DNA of 64,000 nucleotides from Flavobacterium crassostreae (GTDB lineage Bacteria > Bacteroidota > Bacteroidia > Flavobacteriales > Flavobacteriaceae): contig NZ_CP017688.1 in NCBI RefSeq assembly GCF_001831475.1, forward strand, positions 2,728,001 through 2,792,000. The letters are read 5' to 3'. The position numbers were made by a program, and so were the translations under genes. Positions 18,109 to 26,766 of this stretch are shown here, one piece after another. The stretch's first letter is position 1. Each line of letters begins with the position of its first letter. Below the pieces are notes generated by a model. It was given only the letters and a program-made list of their open reading frames with translations, searched no databases and was not told the DNA's origin.

Positions 18109-18750
18109 ATGAAAATTAAAGTATTAATTTTAAACTTATTATTTTTATCATTATTAATTTCTTGTAAACGAGCAGACGTCAGTTTTGGAGAAACACAACC
18201 TCAAAATGTTAAAGAAATCAAGGCGTTTCCTAATAAAATTATTGGAATATATTACAATTCAGAAAATAACGCTGAAATACAAATTTCCGAATATTTTATT
18301 TTTAAGAAAATAAAAATTGAAGATACTTTGAAAACAAGTGAATTACATAACTATGAAGTGATTGAAAACAATAATTTAATTAACTTGAAAACAAAAGAAA
18401 AATATAAAATCAGAAAAATAAATGACACATTATTCTCGGGTTATGTTTATTCTGACACTATTTTTGAAATTAGTAAGAAGAATGTTTTGAAGAAATTTAA
18501 AGGTTATTTTTTTTTAAATAAGCTTGTTGAAGAAACTGGATTTTGGGAAGTTGAAAAATTGTATCTATCAAATGGAATTTTACGGCTTAATGGAATAGAA
18601 ACAGAAAATGAATTAGAATTGCTACAAAATATAACCGAAACTAAAAAGGATACGTTGAAACCGTTTAGAATCAATCCAACTAAAAAACAGTTTAAAGAGT
18701 TTATAAAAAAGAATGGATTTACTAACGGAGAAATTTATCTAAAAAAATAA
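18109..18750 (+). CDS. Lipoprotein of unknown function (cassette 20)
   Basis: 213 residues. Signal peptide with lipobox LLISC (Cys19). The mature part is Lys/Glu/Asn rich with beta-strand periodicity; two similar stretches (KTKEKYKIRKINDTLFSGYVY and the GYFFLNKLVEETGFWEVEKLYL region) may be repeats of a beta-meander that binds a partner. No family recognised. Confidence 0.68.
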   Translation: MKIKVLILNLLFLSLLISCKRADVSFGETQPQNVKEIKAFPNKIIGIYYNSENNAEIQISEYFIFKKIKIEDTLKTSELHNYEVIENNNLINLKTKEKYKIRKINDTLFSGYVYSDTIFEISKKNVLKKFKGYFFLNKLVEETGFWEVEKLYLSNGILRLNGIETENELELLQNITETKKDTLKPFRINPTKKQFKEFIKKNGFTNGEIYLKK

Positions 18751-18758
18751 AATACGTC

Positions 18759-18885
18759 GCACAACAGCCATTTTGAGCTAGCTGGAGTTTAGTGGAATTA
18801 CCGTTTCGCATCAAGTTTTCGTTAAACCGAAAATTGAGCGGTTACGATTTTCCAGCCATCTCAAAGTGGCATAACGTTACAGGGC
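18759..18885 (+). other. attC: attC site 20, end of cassette 20
   Basis: R'' GCACAAC 18759-18765 complements GTTGTGC. Junction R' GTTACAGGGC 18876-18885. Arms as in site 15. Confidence 0.86.
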
Positions 18886-19486
18886 ATAGCTCCGAAAAAA
18901 TCGATTTTTAAATAGAAAATTAACGTTTTTAAGCATATATTTTTTAAAAGTAATGTAAGTCAAAACTCCCCTCCTTTTCTCTTAGAAACTGCTTTTTATT
19001 GCCGAAAAATGGGGCGAATTAGTATAATTTTTCACCAAATAATATTTAAGGAAAACAAAGTATAAAAGGAATAAATGTTGCGATTTAAAACAGAACAAAT
19101 CAATCAAAATAAGTTGCATAAAAGAGAGTGACCAGAAATTTAAGCCCAAAAGGGAAAAAGGTTAGACGGAATTGAAACGGATTTTTTTTGCGACGTCAAA
19201 AGTGTATAATGGTATTTTCAGAAAGTTTATTTTACAAAAGAAAAACTTTAATTTTATAAAAAAAACCACTCAATAATGTGTTTTTTAAATGGAAAATGTT
19301 TCTATTTTTAAAGAGAATTCCCGCCAAAAAAAGCAAGATGGAAGTGTTTTGTGGCTATTGCTACGCCCTGTAACACACGTCTCAAGCAATTTGCAGATTC
19401 TGTGGAATTACCGTTTTTAATTGTATATTCGTTACGAAGAAAATAATCGCATCCAAAAGCTGCAAACTGCATGAGGCGCGAAGACG
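18877..19486 (+). repeat. Cassette 21, ORF-less family B (TTACAGGGC subtype)
   Basis: 610 bp. It shares the changed end pair with cassette 14. The central block at about 19170 is conserved, although CAGAGTG has become CAGAAAG at 19218. Confidence 0.8.
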
Positions 19487-19494
19487 TTATGGGC
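19365..19494 (+). other. attC: attC site 21
   Basis: R'' GCCCTGTAAC 19365-19374, R' GTTATGGGC 19486-19494. Confidence 0.87.
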
Positions 19495-20105
19495 TAGTTT
19501 TGCCCATTTTGCGCAGATAAAGCCATTTTTATAAGAAAAAACTGTCTATAATTTTAAGGTTTAGCGTTCTAAATTCTTAAAAAAGCGCAATAAAAATGGA
19601 TTCTTAAAAGCCAAAAAAAAGCGTTTTGTTGTTTAAAGAATATTATTTCCAACCTGAAAATAATCCAAAACAAAATAATGACATAAAACAGCGTGATTTG
19701 TGGTTTAAAGAGTAAATCTGAAAATAAGAAAACTCCCAAGTTGAAGCGCAAACGGCATTTTATCAGCTTGACGGGTAAAAATAAATGAGTGTAATTTGTT
19801 CCTTACAAAGTGATTTTGCAAATAAGAAAAATCTCGGATTTAAATCTTAAAACGGGATTTTATCAGCGTTACGGGAAAAATTAAAAAAGAGTGATTTATT
19901 CTTTACAAAGTGAGAATCTAAATAAAAAAATCTCGAATTTAAAGCAGAAATTTGTTTGTGTTTTTAGGTTTGTGAAGAAAAAACCAGCCCATAACAATCG
20001 TCTTAACTAATTTGCAGATTCTCTGGAATTACCGTTTTTAATTGTATATTCGTTACAGCGAAAGTAATCGTATCCAAAGCCTGCAAACTAGTTAAGGCGG
20101 GAACG
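19487..20105 (+). repeat. Cassette 22, ORF-less family A
   Basis: 619 bp, most like cassette 4 (both read GAATATTATTTCCAACCTGAAAA in the left third, split here as GAATATTATTTCC and AACCTG). Three modules present. No ORF. Confidence 0.8.
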
Positions 20106-20113
20106 TTGTGAGA
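19987..20113 (+). other. attC: attC site 22
   Basis: R'' GCCCATAAC 19987-19995, R' GTTGTGAGA 20105-20113. Confidence 0.87.
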
Positions 20114-20146
20114 AATTTTAGAAAACCGAAAACCGAAAAAAAACAT

Positions 20147-20872
20147 ATGAAATATAAATTCCTAATTATAATTATTGCATTAATTTCCTTGAACGTTAAT
20201 GCACAAAAAATAAAATTTAAAGATAAAAATTTGAAAAGTGCATTAATTGAACTTGGTTATGATTTTAATAAAAATAACGAAATCGAAATTAGCGAAATTG
20301 ATACTGTAACTAAAATTAAAGTCAATAAACAAAACATAAAAAGTTTATATGACTTGAAATTCTTTAAAAGTTTAAAAATCTTAAACGTAATGACTAATGA
20401 TATATCCGATTTAAAAGTTTTCTATGGAAATACAACAATTGAAGAACTTTATGTTGGAGAAAACAAATTAGGAGAAAAACTTGTAATTAAAGAAATGCCA
20501 AACTTACAAGGATTATACGCTTTTAGAAATGGATTAAAGGAGCTAGAGTTTATTGGCAAATATGATAAATTAAAATCCTTATACATTCAAGGAAATCCAG
20601 TTGAAAACCTTAATCTTCAAAATTTGCCGAATTTGGAAAATCTCCAACTTTTTGAATGTGATGATTTGAAAACTATTAATTTTTTCATAGGGACAAAACT
20701 CAAACAGTTTTTTTTACTTGATACGAAAGTTGTAAATGTTTTGAAAAAAGAAAGCACCACAACAGTTTACTTAGAAAAGAATTCAGACCCAAAAAATAGT
20801 CCGAAAATTGATAGTATTAAAACTGCTCCTGTTATCAAAATCACAAAAGATATGATTATTAAAGCTAATTAA
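20147..20872 (+). CDS. Secreted leucine-rich-repeat-like protein (cassette 23)
   Basis: 241 residues from ATG 20147; the in-frame GTG at 20108 overlaps the R' box and would block the signal peptide. Signal peptide MKYKFLIIIIALISLNVNAQ. The body holds irregular repeats of about 22 residues (LKSLYIQGNPVENLNLQNLP, LENLQLFECDDLKTI), like the Bacteroidota LRR proteins with an EF-hand-like 'DFNKNNEIEISE' leader. Probably exported and involved in binding; function unknown. Confidence 0.72.
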   Translation: MKYKFLIIIIALISLNVNAQKIKFKDKNLKSALIELGYDFNKNNEIEISEIDTVTKIKVNKQNIKSLYDLKFFKSLKILNVMTNDISDLKVFYGNTTIEELYVGENKLGEKLVIKEMPNLQGLYAFRNGLKELEFIGKYDKLKSLYIQGNPVENLNLQNLPNLENLQLFECDDLKTINFFIGTKLKQFFLLDTKVVNVLKKESTTTVYLEKNSDPKNSPKIDSIKTAPVIKITKDMIIKAN

Positions 20873-20876
20873 AAAC

Positions 20877-21006
20877 TTCTCACAACAGCCAGTTTGATAT
20901 AGCTGGAGTTTAGTGGAATTACCGTATCGCATTAAGTTTTCGTTAAGCAGAAAATTGAGAGATTACGAACTTCCAGCCATCTCAAACTGGCGAAACGTTG
21001 GCAGTA
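20877..21006 (+). other. attC: attC site 23, end of cassette 23
   Basis: R'' TTCTCACAAC 20877-20886 complements GTTGTGAGAA over 10 of 10 bases. R' GTTGGCAGTA 20997-21006. Confidence 0.9.
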
Positions 21007-21050
21007 ATACGAAAGTGTAATCGAGAACTTAACGTAATTTTTAATTTAAA

Positions 21051-22085
21051 ATGATAGATTTATTTAGAAATATTGTGAGTGATGATAAATTAAATCCAAA
21101 ATTCAAACTACTTCAAACAGCAAAGCAATTAAATCCAGCTAAATTATTAATTGAAGAAATTGCAATTGAAATGGAAGACAATGACGGAAATTTTATCGAA
21201 CAATTTCAGACAACAGGATTTCTATCAAGATTATGGGAAATATTTTTGTTCAAATTCTTCAAAGAGAATGGATTTAGTTTTGATACAACTAAAAATAGAC
21301 CAGATTTCAATGTTAAAAAAAATGGTATTAATTTCTTTGTAGAGGCAAGTCTTTCAAACGAAATAGTTGAAGAAAAATTCACAAAAAAATATATTCACAA
21401 CGCAGAAATAAATAATGATTTAAATGCTCAAGAAGAGTTAATCGAACATTATGTAATGCGAATGGGAAGTGTGCTTTACTCTAAACTAAAAAAAAGATAT
21501 TGGGAATTGGAATGGGTTAAAGGAAAACCATTAGTTTTAGCAATTACACCTGCACATAATTATCTATCAAGTTTTTTACCAGATGCAAAAATAATCGAGT
21601 ACTTATACGGAATAAGTTATGATTCTTTAGATAAAGAAAATGAACCCGTAAAAGTTGTTCGTACTGAAACTCATAAGCTTGGTGAAAAAGAAATACCACC
21701 TAATTTTTTTCAATTACCTGAAACAGAGAATATCAGTGCTGTAATATTTACCAACAATAGTGATATTCATAAGTTTAACCGAATGGGTTATCAAAGTGGT
21801 ATATCCAAAGAATTTATTATAATGGAAAGGGCGGGGTTTGTTTTTGAAGCAAAACTAAGTGATTATCCTGCTGAATTTTCACAATCAATTATTCCAGGCG
21901 ATATAAAAGAAGATTGGAATGAAGCAGTTTGCATTTTTCATAACCCAAAAGCATTAATTCCATTAAGTCGTGATTTAATCAAAAACGTTAGACAAACTTG
22001 GATAGATGAAAATGGAGATTTAGAAGGAACAATGCCTTCCTTTTATCCTTTTAACTCAAAAACCCTGTGTGCATCATTGATATAA
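21051..22085 (+). CDS. PD-(D/E)XK-like uncharacterised protein (cassette 24)
   Basis: 344 residues. Residues 57-100 show the order expected of a restriction-endonuclease-like fold: SRLWEIFLFKFFKENGF (E63), then RPDF (D85), then FFVEAS (E98) about 13 residues later. The Lys of the canonical motif is not evident. The C-terminal half (ISAVIFTNNSDIHKFNRMGYQSG) is conserved-looking but unknown to me. No signal peptide, so cytoplasmic. Possible roles are nuclease-based defence or repair; this is an inference from the fold pattern only. Sole gene of its cassette. Confidence 0.62.
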   Translation: MIDLFRNIVSDDKLNPKFKLLQTAKQLNPAKLLIEEIAIEMEDNDGNFIEQFQTTGFLSRLWEIFLFKFFKENGFSFDTTKNRPDFNVKKNGINFFVEASLSNEIVEEKFTKKYIHNAEINNDLNAQEELIEHYVMRMGSVLYSKLKKRYWELEWVKGKPLVLAITPAHNYLSSFLPDAKIIEYLYGISYDSLDKENEPVKVVRTETHKLGEKEIPPNFFQLPETENISAVIFTNNSDIHKFNRMGYQSGISKEFIIMERAGFVFEAKLSDYPAEFSQSIIPGDIKEDWNEAVCIFHNPKALIPLSRDLIKNVRQTWIDENGDLEGTMPSFYPFNSKTLCASLI

Positions 22086-22093
22086 AAAAGTAC

Positions 22094-22230
22094 TACTGCC
22101 AACACACGCTACAAGCAATTTGGGTATTAGGCTCAATTTGAAATTGGTTTTGTATTTGGGAGATTTGGCTAATCCGAATAATGGGCTTAATTTAGTCCCA
22201 AACTGCTTGTAGCGCGGGGACGTTAGTGGC
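22094..22230 (+). other. attC: attC site 24, end of cassette 24
   Basis: R'' TACTGCCAAC 22094-22103 complements GTTGGCAGTA over 10 bases. R' GTTAGTGGC 22222-22230. CGCTACAAGCAATTTGGG-type arms. Confidence 0.9.
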
Positions 22231-22273
22231 AAGCTCCCCCGAAATCGGAGAATTCAACAACCTAAATCAACAA

Positions 22274-23548
22274 ATGATAATACTTTTAGACCTTGACGGA
22301 ACATTGACAGACACGGCTCACGAAAAGTTCAAGCCATTTAAAGACGGTAAACAACAAACCGTTATTTCAGAAATTCCACTAATTCAAGGTGCTAAAGAGT
22401 TTATTTTAGATGTTCAAGCAAAAGGACATAAACCAATTATTATTTCGGACAGTCATCCTGATTATGTAAATATTATTGCAAAAGAGATTTTTCAAATTCC
22501 AGCAGTTAGTCTCACTGACAAGCCAAATATTGAAAAAACTTCAAATTATATACAATCAAATCAAGAACTAAATGACCTCTTCGTTAATAAAGACAATTAT
22601 ATAATGATTGGAGACAGTTGGCTTGACGTCGAACTTGGACGAAGATTAAATATTACTACAGTCTTGACAAAGTTTTATAAAGCTACAAGTATAGAAGAGC
22701 GTGATGGAATTGGACAAGAATTAAAACCAATAAAAATGGGAGCAACTTATTACGCAAAAACATTTGAAGATGTAATTCAAATAATAAGTAATCCAAAAAA
22801 AAACTTATTAGCATTAGAAGCTATTTTTCAAGGAGAAACTTCGGATAAAATGGTAAGGTTTATAACAAAACATTCTAATGGAAATTTTATCGCATTTCGA
22901 TGTCTAGCAAGACAAGAAGATGGAGAGTGTGATAGATTCGCAAGAGCTGACAAATATTATCAAATAGACAATCCTCAAAGAAATCAAGATTTCATTTCAA
23001 TGCTCGCTCAATCAGTTTCCAACTACTTGGATAGAGTAAGTAAATTTCCTGAATATAAATGGGATTATTTAACCTATGTTTCAGACAAGAAAACAACAAA
23101 TCCTCCGAACAAAATGAAGGAGATTTTTGAGCTTATAAATTCAAATTTAAACAAAGTAAAGTTATTTGAGTGGTCACAAGATGTTGAAGGCAATTTAAGA
23201 AGTAGACCAAACTATCAAGCAAGAAGAGACTTTATTTCTAAATATTTAAAAACGATTGATGGAGTTGAAATTAAGGACAAAAATATCATTGTTATTGATG
23301 ACCAATTCACATCTTCGGCAACTGCTCACGAAATAGCAAAACAGTTAAAAAACAAAGGAGCAAAAAACATATTGTTTATAGCATTATTCTATTTAATTTT
23401 ACCAATAGAAAGTAAAATTTGCCCTAAATGTGGTAAACTTTTAAAAATCAAAATAAAAAAGGTAGATGGTACAAAATTTTATTCTTGTTTACTACCTAAA
23501 TTTAGAGGAGATGGATGTGGATATATTGAAAATATTGCTAAACAATGA
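22274..23548 (+). CDS. HAD phosphatase - phosphoribosyltransferase - zinc ribbon fusion
   Basis: 424 residues from ATG 22274 (a GTG at 22226 lies in the R' region). Residues 1-170 are a HAD domain: LLDLDGTLTDT (D6, D8), a Ser in IIISDSH, and IGDSWLD at 112-118. Residues about 200-380 carry a type I phosphoribosyltransferase PRPP loop, IDDQFTSSAT at 341-350. The C-terminus has a four-Cys zinc ribbon (C383, C386, C405, C415). The HAD could remove, and the PRTase transfer, phosphoribosyl or phosphate groups of a nucleotide-like molecule. It overlaps the DprA-like gene by 4 bp in cassette 25. Confidence 0.82.
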   Translation: MIILLDLDGTLTDTAHEKFKPFKDGKQQTVISEIPLIQGAKEFILDVQAKGHKPIIISDSHPDYVNIIAKEIFQIPAVSLTDKPNIEKTSNYIQSNQELNDLFVNKDNYIMIGDSWLDVELGRRLNITTVLTKFYKATSIEERDGIGQELKPIKMGATYYAKTFEDVIQIISNPKKNLLALEAIFQGETSDKMVRFITKHSNGNFIAFRCLARQEDGECDRFARADKYYQIDNPQRNQDFISMLAQSVSNYLDRVSKFPEYKWDYLTYVSDKKTTNPPNKMKEIFELINSNLNKVKLFEWSQDVEGNLRSRPNYQARRDFISKYLKTIDGVEIKDKNIIVIDDQFTSSATAHEIAKQLKNKGAKNILFIALFYLILPIESKICPKCGKLLKIKIKKVDGTKFYSCLLPKFRGDGCGYIENIAKQ

Positions 23549-24546
23549 GAGATAATAACAAAATCGTCGGAATAATTGCATTGTCAGAATTAAAAGGCAT
23601 TGGTCCTGCTTTTGTAAAAAAAGTAGTTTCAAATAACACTTTTGAAACTGGCGACATAATTCAAGAAATTAAAAAAATCACTTCTGCTAATAACAAGCAA
23701 TTTGATGATGATATAATTTTCGAAGCAATAGAAAGCGCCAATGAAATTGTTTTCAAATGTAAAGATGAAGGGATTACAATAATTGAATTTACAAGTAAAG
23801 ACTACCCTACTCTTTTAAAAGATATAAAAGACCCACCTTCAGTAATTTATTGTAAAGGTAATCTTGATTTACTTTACAATAAAACTGTTTGCATAATAGG
23901 CACAAGAGAACCTAATGAAAATGCTATAAAAATTTCCGAAAGAATTGGTTCTTTTTATTCTGATTTGAGTTGGGCAATTTGCAATGGACTTGCAGAAGGA
24001 GTTGATAATTTTTCTATTAAAGCAAACTATAAAATTCATAATAAAGTTATTGGTATTTTGGCAGGCGGATTAAACTACAATACAAAAAAAACATTGCTAA
24101 AAAAGACTGTTGAAAACGCTGAAAAAACTATTGAAGGTGGAGGGCTTTTGATTTCTGAAATGCCACCTGACAAAAAAGAAGATACATTTACCGTTGTAAA
24201 ATCTTGTAGAATACAAGCGGGACTTTCTAACGGATTAATTTTAATTCAAAGTTCTTTGAATGGTGGTTCACGTTTTACAACAAAATCATTTTGCGAAACT
24301 CAAAGACCAATTGCCATAATAAATCCAGTCCCATCTGATTTTGAATTACCTACTTATAACGCCAACAAAGAAATTATTCAAAATAGTAAAAAAGGACTTT
24401 CTAAATTCACAGAATTAAAAGAAGACAAAATACAGACTTCAAAAATTTTTGTAATCAAATCAAAAGATAATTACAAAGAATTTGAAAATTTAATGTCATA
24501 CAACGCAAAAAATATTGAACAATCTAACACAACATTATTCGGATAA
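23545..24546 (+). CDS. DprA/Smf-like Rossmann protein
   Basis: 333 residues. An N-terminal helix-hairpin-helix-like stretch (ALSELKGIGPAFVKKVV) leads into a DprA fold: CIIGTREPNENA (116-127), NGLAEGVD (147-154), IGILAGGLNY (169-178), then SEMPPD and GGSRFTTKSF. Natural-transformation DprA loads RecA on single-stranded DNA. This one is translationally coupled to a HAD-PRTase instead, as in predicted stress or defence operons where the DprA/LOG-like Rossmann fold may bind a nucleotide ligand. Not the housekeeping dprA, judging by its partner and cassette location. Confidence 0.8.
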   Translation: MRDNNKIVGIIALSELKGIGPAFVKKVVSNNTFETGDIIQEIKKITSANNKQFDDDIIFEAIESANEIVFKCKDEGITIIEFTSKDYPTLLKDIKDPPSVIYCKGNLDLLYNKTVCIIGTREPNENAIKISERIGSFYSDLSWAICNGLAEGVDNFSIKANYKIHNKVIGILAGGLNYNTKKTLLKKTVENAEKTIEGGGLLISEMPPDKKEDTFTVVKSCRIQAGLSNGLILIQSSLNGGSRFTTKSFCETQRPIAIINPVPSDFELPTYNANKEIIQNSKKGLSKFTELKEDKIQTSKIFVIKSKDNYKEFENLMSYNAKNIEQSNTTLFG

Positions 24547-24557
24547 AAAAAGAGCCA

Positions 24558-24685
24558 GCCACTAACACACGTCTTGCGCCATTTGCGAATTTAGTGGAAT
24601 TATCGTTTTTTATCGTATTTTCGTTTAGCCGAAAATACTCGTCTTCGTAAGTCGCAAACGGCGCAAGGCGCGAGAACGTTAGCTG
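24558..24685 (+). other. attC: attC site 25, end of cassette 25
   Basis: R'' GCCACTAAC 24558-24566 complements GTTAGTGGC. R' GTTAGCTG 24678-24685. Arms as in site 12. Confidence 0.89.
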
Positions 24686-24703
24686 TTATTTTAGAAAACC
24701 GAG

Positions 24704-25903
24704 GGAGAATTCAATAACCTAGCGCAACAAATGATAAATTTTATCTTTGTTGAATTATGGAAAAAAAGTACAAGCGATTATCCTTAGAAGAACGTATTAT
24801 AATTGAGACATTACTTAAGGAAAATAGGACCGAAAACTACATTGGAAAGCAATTAAATCGAAATCGATCTACCATAACCCGAGAAGTAAATCTTTGGGTA
24901 AGAAACCCAACCGATATTTACAAGGCTGATTTAGCACATTGGTATGCTTTAGAAACCAATAAAAACAAAAGAACTCAAGACAAAATAAATTCATATGCTA
25001 AACTTAAGATATTCGTTTACAGAAGCTTATTAAAAGGAACGAGCCCTGAATTAATGGCTGGCCAAATCAAGTTATTATATCCAAATGACCCTATCATGTC
25101 TATTTCTTATGAATCTATATATAAGCATATTTATAGGTCTAGGCAGTCTACTTTAGGCAAAAAACTAATCAAACTTCTCCCCTATCATCATCACAAAAGA
25201 CGAGACAAAAGAAAATTTGGTAAAAAAAGAACACGGATCAAAGACCAAGTCAGTATTGACCTAAGACCTATTGAAATTGAAAAACGTCTGGAAGCAGGGC
25301 ACTTAGAAGGTGATTTGATGATTGGTGTCGGACACAAAAGTGCCATTGGAACCATCGTAGATAGAAAAACTAGATATGTTATTATTGTACCAATCAGCAA
25401 CAGAAAATCAAAAACAGTAACTCATGAATTTGCAAAGCTGTTAAATAAACATCCTCAATACCTCAGAAAAACAATGACTTACGATAACGGAATGGAAATG
25501 GCTAATCATAAATGGCTCTCTGAAAAGACTGGAATGGATATTTATTTTGCACATCCTTACTCCTCATGGGAAAGAGGCACAAATAAAAATACTAATGGAC
25601 TAATTAGAAGGTTTTTACCCAAAGGAACCGACTTTAACACAATAACTACTGAAGAGCTGAAACGAATAGAAAACAACCTAAATAACAGACCTAGAAAGGT
25701 TTTAGGTTTCAAAACACCTAATGAAATGAGGAACCAAGAAATTAATAAAATCAGTAACACACAGGCTTAATTTTGGAAATAACTTTTGGCTCCTTAAAAA
25801 GCCAAAAAAGTTATTCTAAAATTAAGCACATTATCTAAGAAAAATACTAAATTTGATTTATTAAAAATAACTAACGATGTTGCGCTAGACCCTTGAATCC
25901 GCC
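24704..25903 (+). mobile_element. IS30-family element, copy 2 (1200 bp)
   Basis: Same ends and length as copy 1, with only a handful of substitutions. Flanking trinucleotides are GAG on the left and CAG on the right, so there is no target duplication. The left flank starts with GTTAGCTG, but the cassette to the right ends with ACGCACAAC, which would pair with GTTGTGCGT. The element therefore joins two different cassettes. Confidence 0.87.
24757..25770 (+). CDS. IS30-family transposase, copy 2, catalytic Glu changed to Lys
   Basis: 337 residues, nearly identical to the copy 1 protein. Residue 277, the third acidic residue of the DD(33)E triad, is Lys here (AAA at 25585-25587; motif GTNKNTNG). 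A second change is P-to-A in the DKINSYAKLK segment. The protein should fold but be unable to catalyse transposition, though it might still bind the ends. Confidence 0.9.
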   Translation: MEKKYKRLSLEERIIIETLLKENRTENYIGKQLNRNRSTITREVNLWVRNPTDIYKADLAHWYALETNKNKRTQDKINSYAKLKIFVYRSLLKGTSPELMAGQIKLLYPNDPIMSISYESIYKHIYRSRQSTLGKKLIKLLPYHHHKRRDKRKFGKKRTRIKDQVSIDLRPIEIEKRLEAGHLEGDLMIGVGHKSAIGTIVDRKTRYVIIVPISNRKSKTVTHEFAKLLNKHPQYLRKTMTYDNGMEMANHKWLSEKTGMDIYFAHPYSSWERGTNKNTNGLIRRFLPKGTDFNTITTEELKRIENNLNNRPRKVLGFKTPNEMRNQEINKISNTQA

Positions 25904-25932
25904 CAGAAATCCGAATAAAAATTGATTACAAA

Positions 25933-26535
25933 ATGAATATTGAAAGAAAAGAATTAATCGAACTTTGTGATAAATTTCTAAATAGGGAAATTACGAAATC
26001 CGAATTGGAATTCTACGCTTTTAATGCGATTATGTCTGACGAATTCGATTGGGACGATGACGATAATGTAATTTCTGAAACAATATTTGATTGGGATAAC
26101 GAAATAATTAATTTTCCAATAAACGAAGTTAATATGAAACTTTGGAAAAAGCGATTAGAAACTAATGTTGACGAATTATTAGAACATAATAATTGGAATG
26201 TTCACATAGAAAAGCAGAAAGATATTTGTGAAAAGTACAAATCGAAATGGAAACCAATTAGCCGAAACTTGAAAGTTGGAATATCTGAAAACTTAAATCT
26301 TGAAAAACTGAACGGATTAAGACATAAAACAGAAAAAGGAAAAGTTTGTTGGTATATTTGGAGCGGAGATTATTCCGAAAACGACGATTTTTTTAAACCA
26401 ATTTGTGCTGAACATTTACTGCAAAGAAATCCAAAAATAATAAAATATTTAGGATTAGATGATGGATTTAGATTCTTAATAACAGAAAGTGGATATGAAG
26501 ATGTTTGGTTTGACGAAAATTTATTAAAATCATAA
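25933..26535 (+). CDS. Immunity-protein-like cytoplasmic protein (cassette 26)
   Basis: 200 residues, acidic, without signal peptide. The C-terminal part (VCWYIWSGDYSENDDFFKPICAEHLL... KYLGLDDGFRFLI... YEDVWFDENLL) resembles DUF2185/Imm33-type immunity domains, which bind and neutralise secreted toxins. The N-terminal half is a helical acidic region (DEFDWDDDDN). No toxin gene is adjacent, so it could be an orphan immunity gene; moderate confidence. The leader before its ATG (CAGAAATCCGAA..AAAATTGATTAC) is almost the same as that of cassette 15. Confidence 0.5.
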   Translation: MNIERKELIELCDKFLNREITKSELEFYAFNAIMSDEFDWDDDDNVISETIFDWDNEIINFPINEVNMKLWKKRLETNVDELLEHNNWNVHIEKQKDICEKYKSKWKPISRNLKVGISENLNLEKLNGLRHKTEKGKVCWYIWSGDYSENDDFFKPICAEHLLQRNPKIIKYLGLDDGFRFLITESGYEDVWFDENLLKS

Positions 26536-26550
26536 AAAAAGAAAAAGCGA

Positions 26551-26685
26551 ACGCACAACAACCGTTTGGCAAGATTGCGAATTTTGTGGTAAATTCACGT
26601 TTACGTTTCGCAAGAAATTTTATCTTTAACAGAAAATAATCGGTTACGAAGTTCGCAACCTCGCCAAGCGGCAAAACGTTAGCAG
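26551..26685 (+). other. attC: attC site 26
   Basis: R'' ACGCACAAC 26551-26559, R' GTTAGCAG 26678-26685. Arms CGTTTGGCAAGATTGCGAA and TTCGCAACCTCGCCAAGCG. Its R'' does not match the GTTAGCTG that opens the present cassette (see IS30 copy 2). Confidence 0.86.
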
Positions 26686-26766
26686 AAATACGCTAAAAAA
26701 TGAGGAAATTTAGAATAAATTATATAACTCAAATTTGTTTTTATTACTTTTATAAAAAATAGAAAA

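Noticed and set aside
23545..24546. Housekeeping natural-competence dprA
   Set aside because: It lies in an attC-bounded cassette and overlaps a HAD-PRTase gene, so it is more likely a specialised paralogue.
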